DNA from: Ferrovibrio sp036381655
GTDB taxonomy: Bacteria; Pseudomonadota; Alphaproteobacteria; Ferrovibrionales; Ferrovibrionaceae
Reading direction: 5' to 3'
Assembly: GCF_036381655.1 (NCBI RefSeq)
Contig: NZ_DASVCJ010000068.1
Location: 1 to 64,000 of the forward strand
Length of the DNA stretch: 64,000 bases
In this document: positions 8,595 to 17,478 of the stretch, one piece after another
Numbering within the stretch: the first letter of the stretch is position 1
Layout: the number at the start of each line of letters is the position of its first letter
Notes under the pieces: model-generated
The model's database searches: none
What the model was told of the DNA's origin: nothing
Seen by the model: only the letters and a program-made list of their open reading frames with translations
Made by a program: the position numbers and the translations under genes

Positions 8595-9321
8595 AGCGCG
8601 CGGCGCCGGCGATCGCCTCCTTCTCGACGATCGGCAGGCCGCCTTCGGCCTCGTCATGCAGGGCGGCATCGAGCGACAGATCCCATTGCCGATAGCTGGA
8701 AGCGCGGTCCGCCTTCATGCAGGCCTGCGGAAAACGCGCGATTTCAGCCGCCAATGCCTCGGCGGCGGCGCGGGCCTCGCCTTTCGGCACGACGCGGTTG
8801 GCAAGTCCGATCTGCAGGGCCTCGTCGGCCTGCACCGGCCGGCCGGTGAGGATCATGTCGAGGGCGCGGCTATGGCCGATCAGGCGCGGCAGCCGCACCG
8901 TGCCGCCATCGATCAGCGGCACGCCCCAGCGGCGGCAGAAGACGCCGAACACCGCATCGGCTTCGGCGACCCGCAGATCGCACCACAGGGCCAGCTCCAG
9001 TCCGCCGGCGACGGCATGTCCGGCCACGGCGGCGATGACGGGTTTGGACAGCATCAGCCGCGTCGGCCCCATCGGCCCCTCGCCCTCCGGCGAGACATCG
9101 TTGCGCTTGTCGCCATCGGCGATGGCTTTGAGATCGGCGCCGGCGCAGAAGGTGCCACCGGCGCCCCAGAGCACGGCAACGCGCGCAGACTCGTCGAGAT
9201 CGAAATCCTTGAAGGCCTGCCGCAATGCGTCGGCGGTCGGGCGGTCGACGGCATTGCGGGCCTGCGGCCGGTTGAGGATCACAGTGGTCACCGGGCCGTT
9301 CTTCTCGATCTGCACGCTCAT
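8551..9321 (-). CDS. Crotonase-family (enoyl-CoA hydratase/isomerase-like) protein
   Basis: A 256-residue crotonase-fold acyl-CoA enzyme. The oxyanion-hole segments GGTFCAGADLK and AVAGHAVAGGLELAL are present. The first catalytic Glu of true hydratases is kept in GGLELAL. The second, normally in FGxPE, is replaced (VFGVFCRRWG), so plain hydratase activity is doubtful and an isomerase, hydrolase or other crotonase reaction is possible. The start is the ATG at 9321, which has a strong GGGAGGGA site nine bases upstream; the longer frame to 9375 has no such support. The 3' end overlaps mutY tail-to-tail. Confidence 0.85.
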   Translation of the reverse strand: MSVQIEKNGPVTTVILNRPQARNAVDRPTADALRQAFKDFDLDESARVAVLWGAGGTFCAGADLKAIADGDKRNDVSPEGEGPMGPTRLMLSKPVIAAVAGHAVAGGLELALWCDLRVAEADAVFGVFCRRWGVPLIDGGTVRLPRLIGHSRALDMILTGRPVQADEALQIGLANRVVPKGEARAAAEALAAEIARFPQACMKADRASSYRQWDLSLDAALHDEAEGGLPIVEKEAIAGAARFKSGLGRGGDFSSI

Positions 9322-9466
9322 GCTGGTCCCTCCCTCGTGAACGGGCAGGCTGACAGCCCGGGGCAGGGCCGGCAAGCCTTAATCCGTCCCTTCGCAACGG
9401 CAATATTCGCAGCGATCCGCCGCCTGGAATCTAGCGAGCGGCAAACGGAGCTTGCTATACACCCTC

Positions 9467-10744
9467 ATGGCTTCCGATTGGCGACGCTCGATCTGGCGCG
9501 GCGCCGGGCATCTGCTCGGCCCGGTCCTGCATCTGTGGCTGCATCGCCGGGCGCGGCGCGGCAAGGAGGATCCGGAGCGGCTGCAGGAGCGGCTGGGCAG
9601 GGCTTCGCTGCCGCGGCCCGACGGCATCCTGATCTGGTGCCACGCGGCCAGCGTCGGCGAGGCACAATCGGTGCTGCCGCTGTTGCAGCATCTGCACAAG
9701 CAGCGGCCCGATCTGATCCTGCTGCTCACCACCGGCACGGTGACATCGGCCGCATTGGTGAAGCAGCGCGGCGGGCCCGGCATCCTGCATCAATATGCGC
9801 CGCTGGACCTGCCGGGCGCGGTCGACAGCTTCCTTGCGCATTGGCGGCCGTCGCTGGCGCTGTGGACGGAATCGGAATTCTGGCCGGGCCTGCTGAACGC
9901 GTTGAAACAGCGCGGCCTGCCGGTGCTGCTGGTCAATGCGCGCATGTCGGAGCGCTCCTGCCGGCGCTGGGCGCTGGCACCCGATACGGCGCGATGGCTG
10001 CTCGGCTGCTTCACCGCGATCTTCGCCCAGACCATGCAGGATGCCGAGCGCCTGCGGCGGCTGGGCGCCGGGGATGTGCAGCAGGCCGGCAACCTGAAAC
10101 AGGCGGCGCCGCCCTTGCCGGCCGACGATGACGATGTGGTGGCATGGCAGATGATGCTGGCGCAGCGGCCGCGCTGGCTCGCCGCCAGCACGCATCCCGG
10201 CGAGGAAGACGTCGTCGCCGGCGTGCATCGCACCTTGAAGCTGCGCTTTCCGCAATTGCTGACGCTGATCGTCCCGCGCCATCCGAAACGCGGCCCCGAG
10301 ATCGCCGCCAGCCTGGCGGCGCAGGGCTTGTGCATCGCGCTGCGCTCGCGCGGCGATACGGTGGATGAGGCCACCGATATCTATATCGCCGATACGATGG
10401 GCGAGCTTGGCCTGTGGTATCGCGTCAGTTCCCTGGCCTTCATGGGCGGTTCGCTGATCCCGCATGGCGGACAGAATCCGCTGGAGCCGGCGCGGCTTGG
10501 CTGCGCCGTGCTGTTCGGGCCGTCGATGTTCAATTTCAGCGAGGCGGTCGACGGCCTGATCGCGGCCGGCGGCGCGCAGCAGATCGCCGATGAGGCCGAA
10601 CTGACCGCCGCCGCCGGCATCCTGCTGGCCGAACCGCAGCGCTGCGAAGCGATCGGCGAGAATGCCCGCGCCTATGCCGCCGAACAGGGCCGCATCATCG
10701 AAGCGCTGACCGCGGCGGTACTGGAGCGGCTCGCTCCCGTCTGA
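9467..10744 (+). CDS. waaA: 3-deoxy-D-manno-octulosonic acid transferase
   Basis: Kdo transferase that adds Kdo to lipid A precursors at the inner membrane. An N-terminal hydrophobic patch (HLLGPVLHLWLH) is followed by the Kdo transferase/GT30 fold. Diagnostic segments are WCHAASVGEAQSVLPLL, WTESEFWP with the conserved Glu, VNARMSERS, STHPGEED, VPRHPKRG and HGGQNPLEPARLG. At about 425 residues it has full length. A TTG 15 bases upstream is in frame, but neither start has a well-spaced ribosome-binding site; the ATG is preferred. A KdsC-like phosphatase of the same pathway lies 1 kb downstream on the other strand. Confidence 0.92.
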   Translation: MASDWRRSIWRGAGHLLGPVLHLWLHRRARRGKEDPERLQERLGRASLPRPDGILIWCHAASVGEAQSVLPLLQHLHKQRPDLILLLTTGTVTSAALVKQRGGPGILHQYAPLDLPGAVDSFLAHWRPSLALWTESEFWPGLLNALKQRGLPVLLVNARMSERSCRRWALAPDTARWLLGCFTAIFAQTMQDAERLRRLGAGDVQQAGNLKQAAPPLPADDDDVVAWQMMLAQRPRWLAASTHPGEEDVVAGVHRTLKLRFPQLLTLIVPRHPKRGPEIAASLAAQGLCIALRSRGDTVDEATDIYIADTMGELGLWYRVSSLAFMGGSLIPHGGQNPLEPARLGCAVLFGPSMFNFSEAVDGLIAAGGAQQIADEAELTAAAGILLAEPQRCEAIGENARAYAAEQGRIIEALTAAVLERLAPV

Positions 10745-10755
10745 GCGTCCAAGCC

Positions 10756-11664
10756 TCAGTCGCCGATGAAGGGCTTGGCGATATGGCCGACTTCCTCCAT
10801 CGACGAGGCGAAATGCTGCGGCTTGGACATGTCGGTGATCTTCGCGTAATTGGCGGCGAAATCCTCGATCGTGACCTTGGCGTCGACGCCGAAGAACATG
10901 CCCTGCGATTCCATGATCTGCATCTTGGCGTAGAAGCCCGCGCCGGCCGAGATGATGTCGCCCGTGGCGGTGCAGGCTTCCGAGCAGAGATAAGCGACCG
11001 CCTGGCTGACATATTCGGGCTTCAGATGCGGCAGCAGCTTGGCGGGCAGCAGGGATTCGGTCATGCGCGTGGCGGCGACCGGCGCGATGGTGTTGACCAG
11101 GATGCCGTATTTCGCGCCTTCCTGCTTGAGCGCATTCATCAGACCGACCACGCCCATCTTGGCGCCGGCGTAATTCGACTGGCCGAAATTGCCGTACAAG
11201 CCGGAATTCGACGAGGTCATCACCACGCGGCCGTAATTCTGCTGCTGCATGATCGGCCAGGCCGCCTTGGTCACGTAAGCCGAGCCGAGGAAATGCACCT
11301 TCACGACGGTATCGAAATCGGCCAGGTCCATCTTGGCGAAGGTCTTGTCGCGCAAAATCCCGGCATTGTTGACGACGATATCGACGCGGCCGAACGCATC
11401 CATCGCGGTCTTGACGATATTCGCTGCCGCCTGCGGCTCCGACACGCTGTCGTAATTGGCGACCGCCTCGCCGCCATTCGCCTTGATCTCGGCCACCACC
11501 GCATCGGCCGCCTTGGCCGAGCCGCCGGTGCCGTCCACCGCGCCGCCCAGGTCGTTGACCACCACCCTGGCGCCGCGCGAGGCGAGCAGCAGAGCGTGGC
11601 TGCGGCCGAGGCCCGCACCGGCGCCGGTGACGATGGCGACGCGATTATTGAAATCGATGGCCAT
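10756..11664 (-). CDS. Short-chain dehydrogenase, 17-beta-HSD4/MFE-2 type
   Basis: A 302-residue SDR with the coenzyme loop TGAGAGLGRSHA, the NNAG motif (VNNAGILRD), the catalytic Ser in MTSSNSGLYG and the YxxxK pair in NYAGAKMG. VVNDLGGAVDGTGG after the second strand is typical of the (3R)-hydroxyacyl-CoA dehydrogenase domain of peroxisomal multifunctional enzyme 2. A role in fatty-acyl-CoA or steroid-like substrate oxidation is therefore likely. The C-terminal about 50 residues (VTIEDFAANYAKITD) also match that family. The start is the ATG at 11664 behind AAGGAGAAAG; an upstream in-frame TTG overlaps that site and is rejected. The KdsC-like gene ends 27 bases upstream on the same strand. 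Confidence 0.88.
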   Translation of the reverse strand: MAIDFNNRVAIVTGAGAGLGRSHALLLASRGARVVVNDLGGAVDGTGGSAKAADAVVAEIKANGGEAVANYDSVSEPQAAANIVKTAMDAFGRVDIVVNNAGILRDKTFAKMDLADFDTVVKVHFLGSAYVTKAAWPIMQQQNYGRVVMTSSNSGLYGNFGQSNYAGAKMGVVGLMNALKQEGAKYGILVNTIAPVAATRMTESLLPAKLLPHLKPEYVSQAVAYLCSEACTATGDIISAGAGFYAKMQIMESQGMFFGVDAKVTIEDFAANYAKITDMSKPQHFASSMEEVGHIAKPFIGD

Positions 11665-11691
11665 GATTACTTTCTCCTTCAATCTTCGATG

Positions 11692-12189
11692 TCAGATTTT
11701 ATGAGCGAGCAGCAGATCGCAGACCTCGCGCACCGCGCCATGCCCGCCGGCAGCCTCCGTGACATAGGCGGCCGCCGCCTTGACCTGCGGACGGGCATTG
11801 GCGACGGCAACCGGCAGGCCGACCGCCTGCATCAGCTCGAGATCGTTGAGATCGTCGGCGACGTGGCAGACCTCGTCGAGGCCGATGCCGGTCGCGGCGC
11901 AGATTTCCTTCAGCTTGGGCAGCTTGTCGTGGATGTTCATGTAGCCGTGGCGGATGTTCAGCTTCTCGATCCGGCGCCCGATGGACGGCGTATCGCTCTG
12001 GGTGATCAGCGCCACCTCGATGCCGGCCCGCATGACGGCGACGATGCCGAAGCCGTCCTGGACGAAATACTTGCGCAGCTCCGAGCCATCCTCGGCGTAA
12101 TACAGGCCGCCATCGGTCAGCGTGCCGTCGAGATCGAGCGACAGGAGCTTGATGTGGCCGAATCGGGCGATCAGGTCGGCGTCGAGCAT
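11692..12189 (-). CDS. KdsC-like HAD phosphatase (Kdo-8-phosphate phosphatase)
   Basis: A 165-residue HAD hydrolase without a cap domain, the size and form of KdsC. Motif I is DLDGTLTDG (Asp nucleophile), motif II is the Thr in ALITQSDT, the Lys is in HDKLPKLKEI and motif IV is VADDLNDLELM. The segment PVAVANARPQVKAAAAYVT is highly characteristic of KdsC and the related phosphatase domain of NeuA. It probably releases phosphate from Kdo-8-phosphate in LPS synthesis. The presence of waaA 1 kb away supports this but does not prove the substrate. Confidence 0.82.
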   Translation of the reverse strand: MLDADLIARFGHIKLLSLDLDGTLTDGGLYYAEDGSELRKYFVQDGFGIVAVMRAGIEVALITQSDTPSIGRRIEKLNIRHGYMNIHDKLPKLKEICAATGIGLDEVCHVADDLNDLELMQAVGLPVAVANARPQVKAAAAYVTEAAGGHGAVREVCDLLLAHKI

Positions 12190-12281
12190 GGAATGCGATT
12201 CCCCAAGCTTATGTCAGCGGGGGAGATTAGCGGGAATGGCGGGCTCGGCGCCAGTATTGACGCCGCGGAAAGCGTTATCGC

Positions 12282-12554
12282 TCAGCGCCGGTTCTGCTGT
12301 TGCAGCTGCTCTTGCTGGGTGCGCTGGCGCTGGAGTTCTTCCTGCAATTGCCGCTGGCGCTGCCGGTCGATCTGACGGCGGCTTTCCTCGTCGCGCAGGC
12401 GCTGCGATTCGTAGTTGCGCTGCTCGCGTTCCTGCTGCTGACGGTAATCCTCCTGCTTGAGCCGGTTCCATTCATCCGGCGTCGACGACGGTTGCGCAAC
12501 GGCTGAAACGCTCAGCAGCAGGACGGCGACAGCGAATAACGACGGATGGCGCAT
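12282..12554 (-). CDS. Small exported Gln/Arg-rich helical protein
   Basis: A 90-residue protein with a signal peptide (MRHPSLFAVAVLLLSVSAVAQ, cleavage probably near residue 20). It is followed by about 65 residues made almost entirely of Gln, Arg and Glu, predicted to form one long charged helix. The start has a good GGGAGGCGG site. No family is recognised. It is probably periplasmic; the composition suggests a structural or coiled-coil role but gives no function. Confidence 0.6.
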   Translation of the reverse strand: MRHPSLFAVAVLLLSVSAVAQPSSTPDEWNRLKQEDYRQQQEREQRNYESQRLRDEESRRQIDRQRQRQLQEELQRQRTQQEQLQQQNRR

Positions 12555-12590
12555 GACCGCCTCCCATGGCTGGCTTATCCAAGCGGCCCG

Positions 12591-13055
12591 TTATCGAGGT
12601 TTGCCCGGGCCGGCGGCATCAAGCCAATACACGATGTGATCCTCGAGTTCGCCGGCCGTCTTCTCGGAAATGCAGCGGCCGGCCACCGACATGCCGGCCT
12701 GATGCACCGTCTCGCGGCTGCCGCTCTTCAAATGATGCCACCAGGGCAGATCCTTGCCGGCCAGGACGAGACGATAGGCGCAGGTCTTCGGCAGCCAATT
12801 CATGCTCTTGATCTTGGCCGGCGTCAGCTGGATGCAGTCGGGCACCAGCTTCTTGCGCTTGGCGTAGTTGCTGCACTGGCCGGTGGCGCAATTCAGCAAC
12901 TTGCAGGCGACATTGGTCTGCTCGAGCTTGCCGGTATCGACATCCTCGAGGCGATAGAGGCAGCATTTGCCGCAGCCGTCGCACAGCGCCTCCCATTCGG
13001 AAGGCGTCATCTGATCGAGGCGCTTGCGCCGCCAGTACGGAAGGCTGCGAGACAT
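12591..13055 (-). CDS. YcgN-family cysteine-cluster protein
   Basis: A 154-residue protein of the YcgN/UPF0260 family. It shows the Zn/Fe-binding-type cysteine cluster CDGCGKCCLYRLED near residue 25 and further conserved cysteines in ACKLLNCATGQCSNY, DCIQLTP, TCAYRL and GRCISE. The family is widespread in proteobacteria and its biochemical role is not established. It is probably cytoplasmic. It stands alone between the small exported protein and phaZ on the same strand. Confidence 0.85.
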   Translation of the reverse strand: MSRSLPYWRRKRLDQMTPSEWEALCDGCGKCCLYRLEDVDTGKLEQTNVACKLLNCATGQCSNYAKRKKLVPDCIQLTPAKIKSMNWLPKTCAYRLVLAGKDLPWWHHLKSGSRETVHQAGMSVAGRCISEKTAGELEDHIVYWLDAAGPGKPR

Positions 13056-13111
13056 AGACAGGATGTAAGGCAGTCGCCGCGAGGATGAAAGCCCCGCGGC
13101 GATCGAATCGC

Positions 13112-14341
13112 CTAACCGCGGTCGTGCTTGCGGATGAAGGCGCTCACCGTCGGCGCGATCTGTTCGCGCCAGCGGCGGCCGTTGAAGACGCCGTAATGGC
13201 CGACGCCGGCCTGCAGATGATGGCCGCGCTTGGAAGCCGGGATATTCGGGCAGATATCATGCGCCGCCTTCGTCTGGCCGACGCCGGAGATATCGTCCTT
13301 CTCGCCCTCCACCGTCAGCAAGGCCGTCTTGGTGATCGCCTTGGTATCGACCTTCTCGCCGCGGCAGGTCATCAGGCCGCGCGGCAATTCGTGATCCTGG
13401 AACACCCGCTTGACCGTCTGCAGGTAATATTCCGCCGGCAAATCCATGACCGCGAGATATTCGTTGTAGAAGGTATTATGCGCCTCCACGCTGTCGCCAT
13501 CGCCCTTGACCAGATGATGGAACAGCCGGACATGGGCGCCGACATGGCGGTCCAGGTTCATGGTCATGAAGCCGGTAAGCTGGATGAAGCCGGGATAGAC
13601 CGGCCGCATGAAACCGGCATGCGGAAACGGCACGCGGCTGATCACGCTGTGCTCGAACCATTCGATCGAGCGTTCCTGTGCCAGATCGTTCGGCACCGTC
13701 GGGCTGATGCGGGTATCGATCGGGCCGCCCATCAGCGTCATCGAGCGCGGCAGGTTCGGATCGTTGGCGGCCGACATCAGCGCCACGGCGGCCAAAACCG
13801 GCACCGAGGGCTGGCAGACCGCCATCACATGGCAGCCGGGGCCAAGCACATCGAGGAATTCGCGGACCAGATCGATGTAATCGTCCAGTTCGAAGGGGCC
13901 TTCGCGCAGCGGAATATCGCGCGCATCCTGCCAATCGGTGATGTAAACCTCGTGGCCCGGCAGCATCGCCTCCACCGTGCCGCGCAGCAGCGTGGCATAG
14001 TGGCCCGACAGCGGCGCCACGATCAGCAGCTTGGGATCGTTGCGTTCGGCGCAGCCCTCGCGCTCGAAATACTTCAGGTGGCAGAACGGCGAGCGGACCA
14101 CGATCCGCTCGGTGACCTTGCGCGGCGCGCCGTCCACCAGGGTGGTGGCGAGGCCGAATTCCGGCTTGGAATAGCGCTTGGTGATATTGGTGAAAACCTC
14201 GAGGCCGGCGGCCAGCGTGCGGGCGGCCGGGGTGTAGTTCAGCGGCAGATAGGGCAGCTTCAGTGCCTGGGTCTGGGCTTCCGCAAGCGCCCGGACCGGC
14301 TGGAGCGCGGCTCGTTGAAGTTCGTACAACGAATAGAGCAT
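13112..14341 (-). CDS. phaZ: Intracellular polyhydroxyalkanoate depolymerase
   Basis: A 409-residue PhaZ that degrades stored polyhydroxybutyrate granules. It has an alpha/beta-hydrolase fold but uses the Cys nucleophile typical of native-PHB depolymerases: the box is VMAVCQPSVP near residue 173. Family signatures include LIVAPLSGHYATLLRGTV, YITDWQDARDIP, TLMGGPIDTRI and the C-terminal HHLQAGVGHYGVFNGRRW carrying the catalytic His. There is no signal peptide, as expected for the intracellular form. The 229-bp region upstream (14342-14570) is AT-richer than its surroundings and should carry its promoter; I could not identify convincing -35/-10 boxes. Confidence 0.95.
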   Translation of the reverse strand: MLYSLYELQRAALQPVRALAEAQTQALKLPYLPLNYTPAARTLAAGLEVFTNITKRYSKPEFGLATTLVDGAPRKVTERIVVRSPFCHLKYFEREGCAERNDPKLLIVAPLSGHYATLLRGTVEAMLPGHEVYITDWQDARDIPLREGPFELDDYIDLVREFLDVLGPGCHVMAVCQPSVPVLAAVALMSAANDPNLPRSMTLMGGPIDTRISPTVPNDLAQERSIEWFEHSVISRVPFPHAGFMRPVYPGFIQLTGFMTMNLDRHVGAHVRLFHHLVKGDGDSVEAHNTFYNEYLAVMDLPAEYYLQTVKRVFQDHELPRGLMTCRGEKVDTKAITKTALLTVEGEKDDISGVGQTKAAHDICPNIPASKRGHHLQAGVGHYGVFNGRRWREQIAPTVSAFIRKHDRG

Positions 14342-14570
14342 CAGGTCCCACCCCTCTGCTGTGGCACCATCCTGGCGCCGTGATCCTAAACCCGAAACGG
14401 TTAACGTATCGGATCGCTACTACTGTTCTATATAGTCATTCCGGGAGCGATTCGTTCGTTTGTCATACAATGATTCGCCGCATAGGCGCAGAGTTATTTC
14501 GCAGTGCAGTGGCCCCAGCCTGCACCGTCCGGGCAGAAAGCGCGCAATTAAAAGATGTTAACCTGCCCAA

Positions 14571-15194
14571 TCAGAGCTTGCTGCGGATGCGTTCTGCGAT
14601 CTCATCCGGGGTGGCGTCGTGACGTAAATGCGCCAAATACCGGCCTTTCCGGTCCATCAGATAGATGAATCCGGAATGATCGACGGCATAGCCGAGGCTG
14701 GAATTTTTAAGCTCCGCCTTCTGATAGTAAACACGATACTCTTTTGCGACTTTCGCTATTTGCTCCGGCGTACCGGTCAGCCCGATCAGCCGCGGATGGA
14801 AGGCCTGGACATATTCCTTCAGCACGGCCGGCGTATCCCGCTCCGGGTCGACGGTGATCATGATCGGCTGCACCTGGTCGCCGGCGGCACCCAGTTCATC
14901 CATCGCCAGGGCGATATTCTGCAACCCGGTCGGGCAGATATCCGGGCAGTTTGTATAGCCGAAATAGACCAGCATCAGCTTGCCGGCGAAATCCTTGTCG
15001 CTGACCGTCTTGCCGTCCTGGTCGGTCAGGGCGAAGGGGCCGCCGATCGTCACCTGGCCGATGCCGGCGCCGTTGTCGTCCGACCGGCCGCCCGGGCCGA
15101 ACCAGCGATAGGCCGTCAGACCGGCAAGAGCGGCGAGCAGGATGGCCGCGACAATGATCAGGCCGCGGGTCAAACCGCGCTGTGCGGGAGACAT
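14571..15194 (-). CDS. SCO1/SenC-family copper chaperone
   Basis: A 207-residue membrane-anchored thioredoxin-like protein with one N-terminal transmembrane segment (LIIVAAILLAALAGLTAY, about 12-29). The copper-binding site is CPDIC in GYTNCPDICPTG, and the His ligand is in AVDHSGFIYL. SCO proteins deliver copper to the CuA site of aa3-type oxidases or protect against redox stress. No CuA oxidase is in this window; the cbb3 oxidase at 52 kb has no CuA. It begins five bases after the pterin dehydratase stop, so the two genes are likely co-transcribed. Confidence 0.92.
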   Translation of the reverse strand: MSPAQRGLTRGLIIVAAILLAALAGLTAYRWFGPGGRSDDNGAGIGQVTIGGPFALTDQDGKTVSDKDFAGKLMLVYFGYTNCPDICPTGLQNIALAMDELGAAGDQVQPIMITVDPERDTPAVLKEYVQAFHPRLIGLTGTPEQIAKVAKEYRVYYQKAELKNSSLGYAVDHSGFIYLMDRKGRYLAHLRHDATPDEIAERIRSKL

Positions 15195-15199
15195 GGTTT

Positions 15200-15514
15200 T
15201 CAGCTTGCCTTTCCGCCAAGGGCCGAGGCGGCCCCTTCAATGAAGGTCGCCAGCGTGACATCGCGCTGGCTGAGCCCGCCGGCGTCATGGGTGGTCAGCG
15301 TGATCGTCACGCGGTTATAGACATTGGACCATTCCGGGTGGTGGTCCATTTTCTCGGCCATCAGCGCCACGCGGGTCATGAAGCCGAAAGCGGCGTTGAA
15401 ATCGGCGAAGACGAAGCTCTTTGCAATGGCGTCCCGGCCCTCGACGGGCTGCCAGCCGGTCAGCGATTGCAAAGCCGTTGCCCGCGCCGCGCCTTCCAGT
15501 CTCTGGATTGCCAT
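15200..15514 (-). CDS. phhB: 4a-hydroxytetrahydrobiopterin dehydratase
   Basis: A 104-residue pterin-4a-carbinolamine dehydratase that regenerates the pterin cofactor of aromatic amino acid hydroxylases. The motif MAEKMDHHPEWSNVYNRV contains the conserved HH/PEW signature, and TLTTHDAGGLSQRD completes the active site. The start is the ATG at 15514 behind a strong AAGGAGG; the frame continues upstream to 15634 but that part is not family-like. No phenylalanine hydroxylase is nearby. The SCO1-like gene follows five bases downstream. Confidence 0.92.
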   Translation of the reverse strand: MAIQRLEGAARATALQSLTGWQPVEGRDAIAKSFVFADFNAAFGFMTRVALMAEKMDHHPEWSNVYNRVTITLTTHDAGGLSQRDVTLATFIEGAASALGGKAS

Positions 15515-15634
15515 GCCATCCTCCTTGCCGACAGCCCGGTTTTCCGGACATGCCGCAGATGAAGTGCGAGGGAAGCTAACGCGCAGGGCAGCCCGCTTCA
15601 ACCGGTGCCGGCGCCGAATGGGACAATCCGCCAC

Positions 15635-16060
15635 ATGGCAACAAGGTCCAATCCGAACCTGACCGGCTTGACCGCCCCCGGCCTCGACGACATCGCCGCC
15701 ATCGCGGAGATGGAACTGAACCGGCTGAAGCCGGCGCTGGGGCGCTATATCGACAGCGTGCCGGTGCAGGTCGCCGAATTCGCCGACGAGGAGACGCTGG
15801 ACGAGATGGGCTGCGAAACGCCCTTCGATCTGCTCGGCCTCTATCGCGGCGGCAGCATCCTGGCCGAGCAGCGCGCCCTGACCGGCACCCTGCCGGTGAT
15901 GATCTTCCTCTATCGGCGGCCGTTACTGGATTACTGGTGCGAAACCGGCGAGACGCTGCGCCGGGTAATCCGCCATGTGCTGATCCACGAAATCGGCCAT
16001 CATATCGGCCTGTCGGACGACGACATCGACCGCATCGAGTCCGAGTCCGAGAACGATTAG
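15635..16060 (+). CDS. Zincin-like metallopeptidase family protein
   Basis: A 141-residue member of the small zincin-like family PF06262. The zinc motif is HEIGHHIGLSDDDIDRIE near the C-terminus (HExxH plus a downstream Asp/Glu). Upstream, DLLGLYRGGSI and PVMIFLYRRPLLDYW are family-typical strands. Members are predicted peptidases, but the substrate is unknown. The start ATG at 15635 is chosen over a GTG 30 bases upstream because the conserved part begins later; neither has a strong ribosome-binding site. It is convergent with the sirtuin gene, eight bases from it. Confidence 0.78.
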   Translation: MATRSNPNLTGLTAPGLDDIAAIAEMELNRLKPALGRYIDSVPVQVAEFADEETLDEMGCETPFDLLGLYRGGSILAEQRALTGTLPVMIFLYRRPLLDYWCETGETLRRVIRHVLIHEIGHHIGLSDDDIDRIESESEND

Positions 16061-16068
16061 CTGGCGTC

Positions 16069-16791
16069 TCAGCCGGCCGCGCGCAGCAGCCTCTCGACGA
16101 AGGACGGCACCACCTTCGTGGCCGGGCCGTAGATGCCCTCGTCGAACAGCGAATAGCCATCGGAGCGGTCGAGGTTGAGTTCGAGCGTATGGGCGCGGCC
16201 GATACGGCGCACTTCCGCAACAAAGCCCGCCGCCGGATAGACCTGACCCGACGTACCGATCGAGACGAACATATCGCAGCGCTCCAGCGCCGCATAGATC
16301 TCGTCCATGTGCAGCGGCATTTCGCCGAACCAGACGACATGCGGGCGCATCGCACCGGCATCGCCGCAAGCGGGACAGGCGGTCGCCAGGTCGAGATCGC
16401 CGTTCCACGGCCGCACGCTCTGGCACAGGTCGCAGCGCACTTTCGTCAGCTCGCCATGCATATGCAGCAGGTTGCGCGAACCGGCCCGCTCATGCAGGTC
16501 GTCGACATTCTGCGTCACCACCAGCACCTCGCCGGGCCATCGGCGTTCGAGCTCGGCCAGGGCGTAATGCGCCTTGTTGGGTTCGGCTTCGATCAGATTC
16601 CTGCGCCGGGCATTGTAGAAGTCATGCACCAGCACCGGGTTGCGGGCGAAACCCTCCGGCGTGGCGACATCCTGCAGATCGTATTTGGTCCACAGGCCGT
16701 CCTTGTCGCGGAAAGTGCCGAGACCGGATTCCGCTGAAATGCCGGCCCCGGTCAGGATGACGATGCTGGCCGGCCTAGCGGCCATGGCCAT
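16069..16791 (-). CDS. cobB: NAD-dependent protein deacylase, class III sirtuin (CobB-like)
   Basis: A 240-residue sirtuin that removes acetyl, and probably succinyl, groups from protein lysines using NAD. It has the NAD loop GAGISAESGLGTFRD, TQNVDDLHERAG with Asn/Asp, the catalytic His in HMHGELTKVRC, and a zinc site with CDLC and CPAC pairs. HDFYNARRR contains the Tyr-x-x-Arg pair that marks SIRT5/CobB-type desuccinylases. The gene overlaps the end of the upstream RNA cyclic phosphodiesterase gene by 17 bases, suggesting translational coupling. A second Met six bases in is an alternative start. Confidence 0.93.
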   Translation of the reverse strand: MAMAARPASIVILTGAGISAESGLGTFRDKDGLWTKYDLQDVATPEGFARNPVLVHDFYNARRRNLIEAEPNKAHYALAELERRWPGEVLVVTQNVDDLHERAGSRNLLHMHGELTKVRCDLCQSVRPWNGDLDLATACPACGDAGAMRPHVVWFGEMPLHMDEIYAALERCDMFVSIGTSGQVYPAAGFVAEVRRIGRAHTLELNLDRSDGYSLFDEGIYGPATKVVPSFVERLLRAAG

Positions 16792-17401
16792 AGGCAGCCG
16801 CTTCCAGCGCGTCCCAGTGATCGGCCTCGGCCGACATCCAGTCCTCGTCGTGATCTTCGTTCAGGCCGTCGAGCCGGTAGACGCGTTCCGGCGTATAGAT
16901 CGCCCCCGAGCTGGACAGGAAGCTGGAATACAGCACGAAGCGCTCGCATATGAAGCCCGGCGCCTCGTAGAGCGCATGATGGCTCAGGAAAGCGCCGAGG
17001 CGATCCACCGGGGCGTTGTTGAGCCGCGCCAGCGTGACATGCGGCGCGAATTTGCGCCGGTCGGGCGCCAGACCGGCCCGCAACACCGCGTTGTCGACCT
17101 TTTCCTGCAGCCGGTTCAGTGCCGGATTGGGCCGCACGCCGGCCCACAGCGAATGGCTCTTGCGCTTGTCGCCGAAGGTGCCGACCCCGAACAGCTTCAG
17201 CTCGAAACTCGGCATGGTGATGCCGGAGAGTTCATCGGCGACGGCATGGGCAGCGCGGCCATCGACTTCGCCGATGAAACGCAAGGTGAGATGGAATTGA
17301 TCGGGTTTCGCCCAGCGGGCGCCGGGCACGCCGGCGCAAAGAGTGGCAAGAGACTGGCGGATCTCTTCCGGGAAACTGATGGCGACGAACAAGCGGATCA
17401 T
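16775..17401 (-). CDS. thpR: RNA 2',3'-cyclic phosphodiesterase (LigT family)
   Basis: A 208-residue 2H phosphoesterase. The two HxTx motifs are HLTLRFIGE near residue 37 and HVTLARL near residue 123, which form the active site for hydrolysis of 2',3'-cyclic phosphate RNA ends or RNA ligation. MIRLFVAISFPEEIR is the typical first strand and fixes the start at 17401; the frame upstream to 17434 is non-homologous. It lies directly upstream of, and overlaps, the sirtuin gene. Confidence 0.9.
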   Translation of the reverse strand: MIRLFVAISFPEEIRQSLATLCAGVPGARWAKPDQFHLTLRFIGEVDGRAAHAVADELSGITMPSFELKLFGVGTFGDKRKSHSLWAGVRPNPALNRLQEKVDNAVLRAGLAPDRRKFAPHVTLARLNNAPVDRLGAFLSHHALYEAPGFICERFVLYSSFLSSSGAIYTPERVYRLDGLNEDHDEDWMSAEADHWDALEAAAYGHGR

Positions 17402-17478
17402 GGCTCGGCCCTCCGCTGCAACGGGCGCTCGCACGCCCAGACATGAGTCGCTGACCGCGCCTCCGGGGAAGCGGAAAA

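Noticed and set aside
14342..14570. Promoter boxes and possible small RNA upstream of phaZ
   Set aside because: The region is AT-richer and has a TATAGA-like hexamer, but no matching -35 box or stable structured element could be identified by eye.
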